Part shown: positions 57,080-64,000 of the stretch, piece after piece
How the letters are laid out: every line of letters begins with the position of its first letter
Position numbering within the stretch: the first letter of the stretch is position 1
From: CAVQEG01 sp963711465
GTDB taxonomy: Bacteria; Bacteroidota; Ignavibacteria; OLB7
DNA: 64,000 nucleotides
Assembly: GCA_963711465.1 (NCBI GenBank)
Contig: CAVQEG010000003.1
Coordinates: 186,001-250,000, forward strand
Reading direction: 5' to 3'
Program-made: the position numbers and the translations under genes
Notes under the pieces: generated by a model
The model's input: the letters and a program-made list of their open reading frames with translations, nothing else
Database searches by the model: none
Told to the model about the DNA's origin: nothing

Positions 57080-57864
57080 ACGCCCTCGGTAATCAGCGTT
57101 CCCGATCGCCAGCCGTCGTCCCACGTCCCGGGATGCCAGTACGGTGGTGTCCAGCCGACGGCGGCCGTCGCCCGCTCTTCGGGCAGTCGGTTACCGAGCA
57201 ACGATCGAGCGGTCAGCGGCACGGGGCGCGCAAGACGCCCGCCTACAGTCAGCAGCTGGCCGATTGCCAGCGGCGCGCGGTCCTCGACCGTCCACCGCCG
57301 CACCTCACCGAATCCCGCCCGCCGGTGCTTTCCGACGTGCGACACGCTCTGCAGGATGTCAGCGATTGCCTCGCCGTCGCCGAGGACCGTGGCCTGCCAG
57401 CGCCAACAGATGACGACCGGCACGCCTGCGCGACGTTCCATCCACCGTCCTCGCTGCACGTCGATCGTGAACTTTCCGCCACGGCCCGCCGTGTATACAC
57501 CGCTCTGCGCGCGCTTGTGCAGGTAGATCATGTCGTCGGCCGCGATGTCGGCCGGCTCGAAGCACGTGGCGGCCCACAGCGAGAGACCTCGAGCATCACG
57601 CCAGAGGGGCGTCAATGGCAACGGGATGTCGTACGGCAGCCGCGACTCCGGGAGCATGCGGTTGTCCGTCGCCGAGCGAACCACGGCGTTCGCCAGAATG
57701 CCGTCGAAGTGCACGGCATCGAATCGCGTGACGGGCGCGCCGTGCTCGAGCTCGCAGGTCACGACCAGCGGACGATGCCGCGAGATGTCGTTGAACCGAC
57801 GGTCTCGCGCGAAGGCGTCGAGATCAGGATGCCGGGCTACGTGCATGGTGTCGGCCGCCGTCAC
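57076..57864 (-). CDS. csf3: Csf3/Cas5-like subunit of type IV effector
   Basis: 262 residues, GTG start at 57864 overlapping the csf2 stop (GTGA). RRPLVVTCELEHGAPVTRFDAVHFDGILANAVV is the start of a RAMP domain; VGKHRRAGFGEVRRWTV is the Gly-rich Cas5-type loop. Likely caps the crRNA 5' handle. The first ATG at 57846 is an alternative. Confidence 0.82.
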   Translation of the reverse strand: MTAADTMHVARHPDLDAFARDRRFNDISRHRPLVVTCELEHGAPVTRFDAVHFDGILANAVVRSATDNRMLPESRLPYDIPLPLTPLWRDARGLSLWAATCFEPADIAADDMIYLHKRAQSGVYTAGRGGKFTIDVQRGRWMERRAGVPVVICWRWQATVLGDGEAIADILQSVSHVGKHRRAGFGEVRRWTVEDRAPLAIGQLLTVGGRLARPVPLTARSLLGNRLPEERATAAVGWTPPYWHPGTWDDGWRSGTLITEGV

Positions 57865-59387
57865 GAGCAGACCTGCGCGGTAGTCCCAAGACGCCCGGAC
57901 GTCAATTCCTCGAGCAGCCGTTCTCGGTTGTCGGTCAGGTACGTCCCGTATTCGTCAGCCAGTGTGTCGTGCTCCTCGAGCCGCGCCAGCCACTGACTGT
58001 CGACACCGCCGAACCCGATCCGCCGCTGGCCACCGATGAACGGCGTCCGCTGCAGGACGCTGTCGATCGCCGCGGCGAACGCGCCGAGCGTCAGTCGCGG
58101 CGTACCGGCCTCGAGCGTGAACCGCGCAACGATCTGCGACCCCGGCGCCAGACACTCCGTCGACCATATCATCTGCCCCTCACCTTGACGTGATGCCTGC
58201 TTCGTCTGCGAGATTTCGTCGACGAGGTCGTAGGCCGAGACGCCGAGCATCGGACTCTCGACCCCGACGAGCGCCGACGCGTTCTCCGCGCACACCAGCC
58301 ACGCCGAGACCTTCAACCGCGATTCACCGAGCGTGAAGCTGTCGGTGCTGCCGCCGAGCAGATCGAGTGACGGGAACGTCTCGCGGATCTTCCAGATGTG
58401 CGAATGTGGTGTGCCGATCTTCACGCCCTTGCGGTAGTTGCCGCCGTTCTCGAACAGCGCCTCGACGCCTGCCGGCAGCGTGCCGACACCCGGCCATGCG
58501 GGTTCGATGCCGAGCGCAGCGCGCAGATGATCCCAGGCACCGGCTCGCACCAGTTGGTGACGCGCGCTGTTGCTTTGGTACGCCGGGATCTCGACCTCGC
58601 GCATTGGCGGTTCGTCGAACGAAATCGTGGCGGCATTCCACTGCAGCACATCGCCGGCGGCCGACGCCTCGGCGAAGGCGTCCGCGATGTTCTGTTGAAT
58701 CTCCAACGCGGCCTCGACCTCGCCGTCGGCGCTGAGGGCGGCACTCCGCTTCTCGAGCTCGGTGAGTGACGTGCCGTATCTCGCCGCAATCAGGCGCTTG
58801 ACATCCTGCTCCTTCAGTCGTTCGTGCCAGATCCGAGCGAGCGACGCGACGGACCGCGATCGATCGCGCAACGTGATGAGCACGGCCGTCTGCAGCCCAG
58901 CGGGCAACGCGAAGAGGTCCCATAGCACGCGGTCGAATTTCTTTGGATGCATTGGCGCACCCAGCATCTTCACGATCAGATCCCACCACTGCCGGAGGCT
59001 CCGCGCGCGAATAGCCGCGACACGCATGCGGTCCTCGAACCGCACGTGACGCTCCATACCGCTGAACGCGCCGACACCATCGCCGTGATTGTACATGTCG
59101 AGGAACTGCCTCGCGACGGTCGTTGCCACGAATTCGGCAAACTCGATTGAGCCGATAATCAGAGCGATATCCGAGGGCACGGGATGCGCCGTGCACAGAG
59201 CGTCGACAACGGTCTGCTGCAGCTCGGTGTGCGTGGCGGCGGTGGTCGACGGCACGAATTGCTTCTGCCGGTTGAAGGTCGAGAAGTTGCCGCCGCGGGC
59301 GACGGCTGGATCGATGTGGCTCAGCGGCTGGCGGAGCGTCAACAGAAGCTCGACGCGCGTGGCCGCGGGCTGGACACTGGTAGTCAT
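57861..59387 (-). CDS. csf2: Csf2/Cas7-like backbone with large insertion
   Basis: 508 residues; ATG at 59387 overlaps the csf1 stop (ATGA). Residues 1-80 are RAMP-like (LLLTLRQPLSHIDPAVARGG, STFNRQKQFV). Residues 100-275 are mostly helical (RQWWDLIVKMLG, IWHERLKEQDVKRLIAARYG, SADGEVEAALEIQQNIADAFAE). Then EIPAYQSNSARHQLVRAGAWDHL, HSHIWKIRE and TPFIGGQRRIGFGGVDSQW resume the Cas7 fold. Typical Csf2 is about 330-360 residues, so about 150 are extra. It would bind the crRNA along its length. Confidence 0.83.
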   Translation of the reverse strand: MTTSVQPAATRVELLLTLRQPLSHIDPAVARGGNFSTFNRQKQFVPSTTAATHTELQQTVVDALCTAHPVPSDIALIIGSIEFAEFVATTVARQFLDMYNHGDGVGAFSGMERHVRFEDRMRVAAIRARSLRQWWDLIVKMLGAPMHPKKFDRVLWDLFALPAGLQTAVLITLRDRSRSVASLARIWHERLKEQDVKRLIAARYGTSLTELEKRSAALSADGEVEAALEIQQNIADAFAEASAAGDVLQWNAATISFDEPPMREVEIPAYQSNSARHQLVRAGAWDHLRAALGIEPAWPGVGTLPAGVEALFENGGNYRKGVKIGTPHSHIWKIRETFPSLDLLGGSTDSFTLGESRLKVSAWLVCAENASALVGVESPMLGVSAYDLVDEISQTKQASRQGEGQMIWSTECLAPGSQIVARFTLEAGTPRLTLGAFAAAIDSVLQRTPFIGGQRRIGFGGVDSQWLARLEEHDTLADEYGTYLTDNRERLLEELTSGRLGTTAQVCS

Positions 59388-60157
59388 GCGGATGTGGATT
59401 TGGTAGAGTACGCCTCGGTGAAGAGTGCGACGCGGAACTCGGGGGTGCCGCGTCGCTCGGCGAGCAATGCTTCCCACTGGCGTGCCTGCTGCCAACCGAC
59501 TTCGGCACACGTGCGGTGCGCGTGGTACAGGCAATCGGCCAGCGGCCATGGACGATCGTCGCGCACAGCTCGGAAGCCCGCTCGGCGGATCTCCTGAATC
59601 AGATCGAGATCGTCAAGCATCTGACGCCAGTCAACGAGCAACCGCGTTCGGGGTTCTGATGCGCTGGAAATCAAGACCGGCGTGTGGCTGCCCAGCTCGC
59701 CGATGTCCGCCTCGTGCCACGCTCGCTTCTTCGGGTCGGAGGTCATGAGGATCACGCACTTCGCCCCACGGTGATCGGCCCACAGCTGGCGAACGAGGTC
59801 GCGCCAGGCAGGGCGACCGCCGGCTTCGGCGCTCGCCGGCGACAGCACCGGATGGAAATGCAGCACGCGGCCGTCGGACGTCAGCAGCGCGACGCGTGCC
59901 CCGAGATTCCAGTCACCGGCCATCATGCGCGCAGCATGCTCGCAGAGGAATCCGTGGAAGTGGGTGCAAACACCGTAGTAGTCGGAGAATGACGTGGTGA
60001 TCACGTCCTGCACGCGGTAGCCCTCGGTGATCCAGTCACCGCAGTTCCGCATGGCGCAGAATGCACCATCGGGAATCGGATACCGTACCAGGGCGCGGCC
60101 CGCGATGGCAGGCGGCGGGGGATCAATCGCGTTGGCGAGGAGTTGAGCAGCAGTCAT
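59384..60157 (-). CDS. csf1: Csf1-like large subunit with Cys cluster
   Basis: 257 residues from ATG 60157. Cys34, Cys39, Cys64 and Cys72 (GAFCAMRNCGDW and VCTHFHGFLCEHAARMM) form a zinc-type cluster as expected in Csf1. CVILMTSDPKKRAWHEADIGELG and the C-terminal helix AEVGWQQARQWEALLA follow. First gene of the operon; position in front of csf2 and csf3 is standard for type IV. Start preceded by CTCAACCTCG. An alternative start at 60214 adds 19 residues. Confidence 0.78.
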   Translation of the reverse strand: MTAAQLLANAIDPPPPAIAGRALVRYPIPDGAFCAMRNCGDWITEGYRVQDVITTSFSDYYGVCTHFHGFLCEHAARMMAGDWNLGARVALLTSDGRVLHFHPVLSPASAEAGGRPAWRDLVRQLWADHRGAKCVILMTSDPKKRAWHEADIGELGSHTPVLISSASEPRTRLLVDWRQMLDDLDLIQEIRRAGFRAVRDDRPWPLADCLYHAHRTCAEVGWQQARQWEALLAERRGTPEFRVALFTEAYSTKSTSA

Positions 60158-60279
60158 CGAGGTTGAGATTAAATCGGCAGCCTCGAGTGTGGGCACAGCG
60201 TGGTGCGTGGGCAATCAAATCGGCACGTCAGCGGTCCCGAGGCTGCCGAATGCAAATCGCCCCGAAGATATGAAACTTG

Positions 60280-60301
60280 TGCCCGTTATTTGCCCGTTAT
60301 T
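60280..60301 (-). repeat. Tandem 11-bp repeat at csf promoter
   Basis: TGCCCGTTATT occurs twice without a gap (60280-60290 and 60291-60301). On the minus strand it reads AATAACGGGCA twice, directly at and after the -10 box of the candidate csf1 promoter. It may be a repressor or activator site. Confidence 0.7.
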
Positions 60302-60328
60302 ATACGGATTGAAGTGGCCATCTGTGAC
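60299..60328 (-). promoter_or_regulatory. Candidate promoter of csf operon
   Basis: Minus strand: GTCACA (60328-60323), 18-base spacer, TATAAT (60304-60299). It lies about 140 bases upstream of the csf1 ATG, on the correct strand. The -35 match is 4 of 6, the -10 match is 6 of 6. Confidence 0.5.
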
Positions 60329-60394
60329 CAATTAACGCGAAGTCATGGGCGACTGGAATCGTGGATTCTGGCGGTGAAACCGGCGAAAACGAAG

Positions 60395-60422
60395 GAGGGC
60401 GACCGCTTCTGCGATCGCCCTC
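60395..60422 (-). terminator. Hairpin upstream of csf promoter
   Basis: GAGGGCGA and TCGCCCTC arms; on the minus strand followed by CTTCGTTTTC. It could insulate the csf operon from transcription entering from the right. Confidence 0.65.
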
Positions 60423-60454
60423 GCGTACTCGCTTCCGGATTTGAATCCGTATGG

Positions 60455-60488
60455 CGCGGGGCGGTTCTCAAGTGAGAGCCGCCCCGCG
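60455..60488 (+). terminator. Strong terminator hairpin
   Basis: 15-base arms CGCGGGGCGGTTCTC and GAGAGCCGCCCCGCG with one G-T wobble and a short loop, followed by TTTTATTT on the plus strand. It is the likeliest end of the mobile segment's transcription unit on the plus strand. Confidence 0.75.
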
Positions 60489-60889
60489 TTTTATTTGTGA
60501 ATTCGGGGAAGGGAAAAACGCATGTTCGGCGGTCGTAACATTCCGGGCACTCGGTCTGTTCTGGTATCTGGAAGGGTGCCGAAGATCATGACGGCGACTG
60601 GATGCCTCCGATCGGATTTGTATCTTCGCGTCTGTTCCTGTCCGTGGCAAGCCCCGAAACCACTCCGCACCGACTCTTCACCCCCATTTGTGCTGGCGGT
60701 CCATCGACCGCCGGACGCAGCCATCCCGCCGGCATTCCGACGCGGGTGCTGTCGCCGTGATGGTGCGCCTCCGGCAGGCGTTCCGACTCCCCGACTGCTC
60801 TCTCGACGCGTGTCGCATGCGGCATGCGGTCGTCTCAGAAATCGAATTCAACAGAGATACAGTCAGGTTCAATCAACATGGAGCATTGT

Positions 60890-61225
60890 ATGAAGCGCAT
60901 CTACCAACTCGTCCTGGCGGCCGTGGCGGTCTTCATGCGAAGGCCGCCCTCGTTTGCTTCTCTCCTGGCGGCTTCCTTTTTGAGACGATGGGATTCCCTT
61001 CTGAAGACGCGATTGCCGGGCACACCTGCAATAATTGTTTCGTATGTTCACGGATTCATCCCGTGTCCGGTCCGTTGCACTGCCGAATGTCCACGGCTGG
61101 CTCGTTCAACCTGCGTGAGGCATGGAAGTGCGCGACGACTGCCCGTCGAGACGTGGACCGGAATTCAGACAAACAACCCTGCTACATTTTTCCATATCCG
61201 ACCCTTCCAAAGAACCGGAGAAATT
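60890..61225 (+). pseudogene. Duplicate 5' end of the following surface-protein gene
   Basis: An ATG at 60890 begins MKRIYQLVLAAVAVFM, matching the true start MKRIYQYILLVMAAVML at 61226. The frame stays open for 112 codons into the real gene, but the intervening residues are basic, Cys-rich and unlike a signal peptide. Looks like a remnant of a paralogue's leader. Confidence 0.55.
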
Positions 61226-64000
61226 ATGAAGCGCATTTACCAGTACATCCTGCTGGTGATGGCCGCCGTGATGCTGTCATCTGCAGGCGCGCTCGCGAAC
61301 ATGTCGGACTACCAATTCGAGGAGAGCACCGGCTCTGCCACCGACCTGTCGAGCGCCAGCACTATCTCGGGAACCACAGGCGATGATGCCGCGGGCAGCG
61401 CCAACATCGGGTTCACCTTCAATCTCGATGGCACCGACTACACCACGTTCACGGCGAGTTCGAACGGTGTGGTGGGCCTTGGCAGCTACAGCACGACGAC
61501 ATACTCCAACAACCTGACGGGCTACTCGCCGATCATCACCGCGTGGTGGGACGACATGTACGCCGACAACTACGTGCAATACGTCGTCACCGGATCGGCT
61601 CCGAATCGCGTGCTGGTCATTGCGTGGAACGTTTACGCTCTGGCGACCAGCAGTTCGCGCTACCACTATGAGGTCCGCCTCCATGAGACCTCGAATGAAA
61701 TCGACTTCTACTACGGATCGAGTACCCCGTACTCCGGTCAGTCAGCGTCGATCGGCGTCTGTGTGAGCAGCTCGAACTACGCCAGCGTCAGCCCCGGAAG
61801 TCCGGCAACGGTGAGCAACAGCTCGGCCAACAACGGCGTCGGTACGTTCCCCTCGAGCGGGACCATCTATCGCTTCACACTCTGCACACCGAACATCGAC
61901 ATCACGGGGAACACGTCACAGGGCGGCACCTCCTCGATGGCGCAGGGCGATACGCTGCTGGTCGGCTACCAGGAGTACCAGGGACACACGCTGGACCTGA
62001 CGCCGTTCATGCTCTCGCAGGGCTCGCGTCCGTGCAACACGCGCGGCTACGTGCTGTCGATCGGCGGCGCCTATCCGGGCGACTACTCGGTCGCACCGAC
62101 GAGCGGGACGGTCGACACGAATCAGTCGGTGACGCCGACGCTGACGTTCGCACCGCATGGGGTGGGGATACGCTACGCGACGCTGACGATTCGAGACGAT
62201 AACGGACTGAACCGCCAACTGGTTCTGGCGGCCGAGGGGCTCAACCGGATCAACTGGATCGGTGACACGGCACAGGGCGGGACGCTCACGATGGCCGACG
62301 GCGACACGCTGATGTCGAACCTGCTGGTGCTTCGAGGAGACACGGCGGTGTTCACACCGGTAACGATCGAGAACTTCGGCGCGAGCGGAGGAGCGGGAGC
62401 ACCGGTGTCGGTGACGATCAGCGATCCGAGCGGACAGTTCACGGTGCTGCCGCCGGCGACGGCGACACTCGACGGCGGTCAGACATACACGCCGCAGATC
62501 CAGTTCATCGCTCTTGGCGTGAGCTACCAGTACGCGACGATGACGATCACCGCCGACGGTCAGGTACGGACCTTCCCGCTGAAGCTCTTCTCGGCAGCTC
62601 CCGCCGGTGACATGTTCGTCGACGGGACGAAGCTCGGACCCGACGTATCGCTGTATCGCTCTCTGACGAGTTGTGTCGGCGAGGTGGCGAACACGAAGAC
62701 ACTGACGGTGAAGAACACCGGCTACGGCGGCTTCATTCTTCAGGAGCCGATGATTTACCGGACGGACACGGCGGTGACGGCGACGGCACCACCGTACCCG
62801 GTGCTGATCGACGCGTTCGGTCAGCCGATTCCGGCAGAGGATTACGTAATCACGCGGACGCCGCCGGTGCTGCCGAACTGGCGCGATCCGGCGAACATGG
62901 TGAGCTGGCCGGACACGGTAGCCGCGGGCCAGACGGCGACGTACTACCTGACGTTCGTGAGCTCGGAGCCGGGCAAGCGCTACGCTCGGGCGTTCTTCCA
63001 CACCAACGGACAGAACATCGTAGGCACGGACTACGACGGGCAGACGGTGGACGGACTGCTGACGTTCAGTCTGGTGGGCCGAGGCATCGGGGGTCAGCTT
63101 TCGGACATGCCGGTCGAGCACCAGGCACCGAAGCCGATCGTGTTCGCGAACGAAGTCCGAGTCGGCGATTCGGTGGACATGAACGTGACGTGGTACAACA
63201 CGGGGGACTGCAGTCTGAAGGTGGACCTCTCACGGCTGCGGATCATCGCTGGCGACGTGAACGACTTCCGCCTGGTTACGGCGTTCGGCCAGACGGTGAG
63301 TCCGGCCATGAAGGGGATCCAGACGGTGTCCCCGGACTCGACGATGACGCTGAGGGTTCGGTTCCTGCCGCAGCGTTCGGGTTCACGACGGGCGACGATT
63401 CGCATCCAGACGAACGACTCGGCGGAGGTGATCCCGGGGATCTCCAACCGCGGGGAGTACCGGATCGACGTGTACGGTCAGGGCCAGTCGGGACTGGACT
63501 ACGTGGACGTGTCGTTCCCGCCGACGCTGGTAGGGGGGACATCGCAGCGAGGAGTGAAGCTGGAGAACAGTTCGGTGGAGGCAGTGGAGATCGTGTCGAT
63601 CGACGTTGTGGGAGCCGACTCGCTGCAGTTCGCCGAGGACGGATCGCAGCCATGGCCGACGCTTCCTCACACGGTGCTGCCGGGTGAGCAGCTGACGCTG
63701 TCGGTGGTGTTGACGCCGACGGGAGCGCCGGGGATGCGGACGGCGCGACTGCGGCTGACGCTGTCGAACGGCCAGGTGATCGAGGTACCGCTGAGCGGCG
63801 AGGCAGGCGTCCAGACGTTGGTGGTGACACCGACGACGCTGTTCACGGGGAGCACGATCACGGCAGGGACGGTGGATCGCGCGGAGGTAGCGGTGACGAA
63901 CACGGGGACGCTGCCGATCGTTCTGCAGCAGCCGACGATCAGCGGAGCGGACGGTGGGAACTACACGGTGACGCCGTTCGCGCGCCTGGTACTGGATGCG
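61226..64000 (+). CDS. Secreted choice-of-anchor-D / Ig-like surface protein (3' end off window)
   Basis: Open from ATG 61226 to the right edge (at least 925 codons). Signal peptide MKRIYQYILLVMAAVMLSSAGALA. Residues 30-210: a beta-propeller-type or nidogen-like domain (GFTFNLDGTDYTTFTASSNGVVGLG, IITAWWDDMYADNYVQYVV) common in secreted FCB-group proteins. Then several 100-150-residue ASPM-SPD-2-Hydin/choice-of-anchor-D repeats (LTVKNTGYGGFILQEP; VTWYNTGDCSLKVDLSRL; VAVTNTGTLPIVLQQP). GGAG upstream. Almost certainly host. A C-terminal sorting domain would lie beyond the window. Confidence 0.85.
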   Translation, partial: MKRIYQYILLVMAAVMLSSAGALANMSDYQFEESTGSATDLSSASTISGTTGDDAAGSANIGFTFNLDGTDYTTFTASSNGVVGLGSYSTTTYSNNLTGYSPIITAWWDDMYADNYVQYVVTGSAPNRVLVIAWNVYALATSSSRYHYEVRLHETSNEIDFYYGSSTPYSGQSASIGVCVSSSNYASVSPGSPATVSNSSANNGVGTFPSSGTIYRFTLCTPNIDITGNTSQGGTSSMAQGDTLLVGYQEYQGHTLDLTPFMLSQGSRPCNTRGYVLSIGGAYPGDYSVAPTSGTVDTNQSVTPTLTFAPHGVGIRYATLTIRDDNGLNRQLVLAAEGLNRINWIGDTAQGGTLTMADGDTLMSNLLVLRGDTAVFTPVTIENFGASGGAGAPVSVTISDPSGQFTVLPPATATLDGGQTYTPQIQFIALGVSYQYATMTITADGQVRTFPLKLFSAAPAGDMFVDGTKLGPDVSLYRSLTSCVGEVANTKTLTVKNTGYGGFILQEPMIYRTDTAVTATAPPYPVLIDAFGQPIPAEDYVITRTPPVLPNWRDPANMVSWPDTVAAGQTATYYLTFVSSEPGKRYARAFFHTNGQNIVGTDYDGQTVDGLLTFSLVGRGIGGQLSDMPVEHQAPKPIVFANEVRVGDSVDMNVTWYNTGDCSLKVDLSRLRIIAGDVNDFRLVTAFGQTVSPAMKGIQTVSPDSTMTLRVRFLPQRSGSRRATIRIQTNDSAEVIPGISNRGEYRIDVYGQGQSGLDYVDVSFPPTLVGGTSQRGVKLENSSVEAVEIVSIDVVGADSLQFAEDGSQPWPTLPHTVLPGEQLTLSVVLTPTGAPGMRTARLRLTLSNGQVIEVPLSGEAGVQTLVVTPTTLFTGSTITAGTVDRAEVAVTNTGTLPIVLQQPTISGADGGNYTVTPFARLVLDA

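Larger units (their letters stand above)
60158..60889. other. Intergenic boundary region with csf promoter candidate and two terminators
   Basis: 732 bases with no convincing gene. It holds the candidate csf promoter and 11-base tandem repeats (60280-60328), two hairpins (60395, 60455) and a stretch from 60500 to 60889 in which no feature was recognised. A phage-host boundary could lie here. Confidence 0.55.

Noticed and set aside
60455..60488. Single CRISPR-like palindromic repeat
   Set aside because: Only one copy exists and it is followed by a T-run, so it is a terminator.
62671..63687. Plus-strand ORF of 338 codons in the right-hand surface gene
   Set aside because: It is in a different frame from the choice-of-anchor-D protein, which is open throughout and has clear domains.

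Overview
This window is most of a temperate, HK97-type tailed phage (or prophage) genome, followed on the right by a compact operon that looks like a type IV CRISPR-Cas system, and then by what looks like host chromosome. The last gene (61226 onward) is a secreted protein with Ig-like, choice-of-anchor-D repeats and a typical N-terminal module of FCB-group bacteria (Bacteroidota, Chlorobiota, Kapabacteria). Most genes have no clear Shine-Dalgarno site, which also fits that group. The host assignment is an inference at low to moderate confidence.

Layout. Minus strand, 1-19.2 kb: a continuous virion block. Read in transcription order (right to left) it runs: small terminase, large terminase, portal, prohead protease/scaffold, HK97 major capsid, decoration and virion-surface proteins, gp6-like connector, tail completion, tail tube, a tail-assembly chaperone pair with a probable programmed -1 frameshift, and the tape measure protein, which runs off the left edge. 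Minus strand, 19.2-24.0 kb: a ParB-like protein and a 7-deazaguanine DNA-modification cluster (DpdA-like transglycosylase, a phosphoribosyltransferase-GTP cyclohydrolase I fusion, QueE, QueD) plus a VRR-NUC nuclease. 24.2-24.3 kb: two tRNA-like genes. 24.3-33.4 kb: small early genes with a lysis cassette (CHAP endolysin, spanin-like and holin-like proteins). 33.4-43.3 kb: DNA metabolism and modification (SMC-like ATPase, DUF5131, two methyltransferase-like genes, DUF488, ASCH and HD proteins, DnaB helicase). 43.25-46.4 kb: replication initiator carrying an internal iteron origin, then a Rad52/Mgm101-like annealing protein. 47.1-47.8 kb: divergent Cro-like and CI-like regulators around a perfect palindrome.

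Plus strand, 47.4-54.0 kb: the lysogeny/moron arm. It holds the repressor, a truncated copy of it, an S24-like protein, a lipoprotein, a DNA methyltransferase-nuclease fusion, three uncharacterised genes and a tyrosine integrase, followed by a tRNA gene at 54135. Minus strand, 54.6-60.2 kb: csf1, csf2, csf3, a CysH-like gene and a cas6e, mostly with 4-base start/stop overlaps, leading into a papain-like lysin and a small membrane protein. No CRISPR array was found in the window. The lysin and membrane protein have the same CA-rich 5' leaders as the phage genes, so this arm may belong to the phage even though it lies beyond the integrase and tRNA.

The most notable points are: (1) a type IV effector operon that combines the type IV-B hallmark cysH with a type I-E-style Cas6e, has no separate small-subunit gene and has an enlarged Csf2; (2) the 7-deazaguanine pathway with a PRTase-FolE fusion and no QueC; (3) an origin with 4+4 iterons spaced exactly 11 bp inside the initiator gene; (4) a T_TTT_TTT frameshift site; (5) recurring CA-rich and GAGGCACTAC leaders upstream of phage genes; (6) a Ser-Gly/Trp/Arg hexanucleotide-repeat ORF. 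All functional calls come from reading the sequence; no database search was run.
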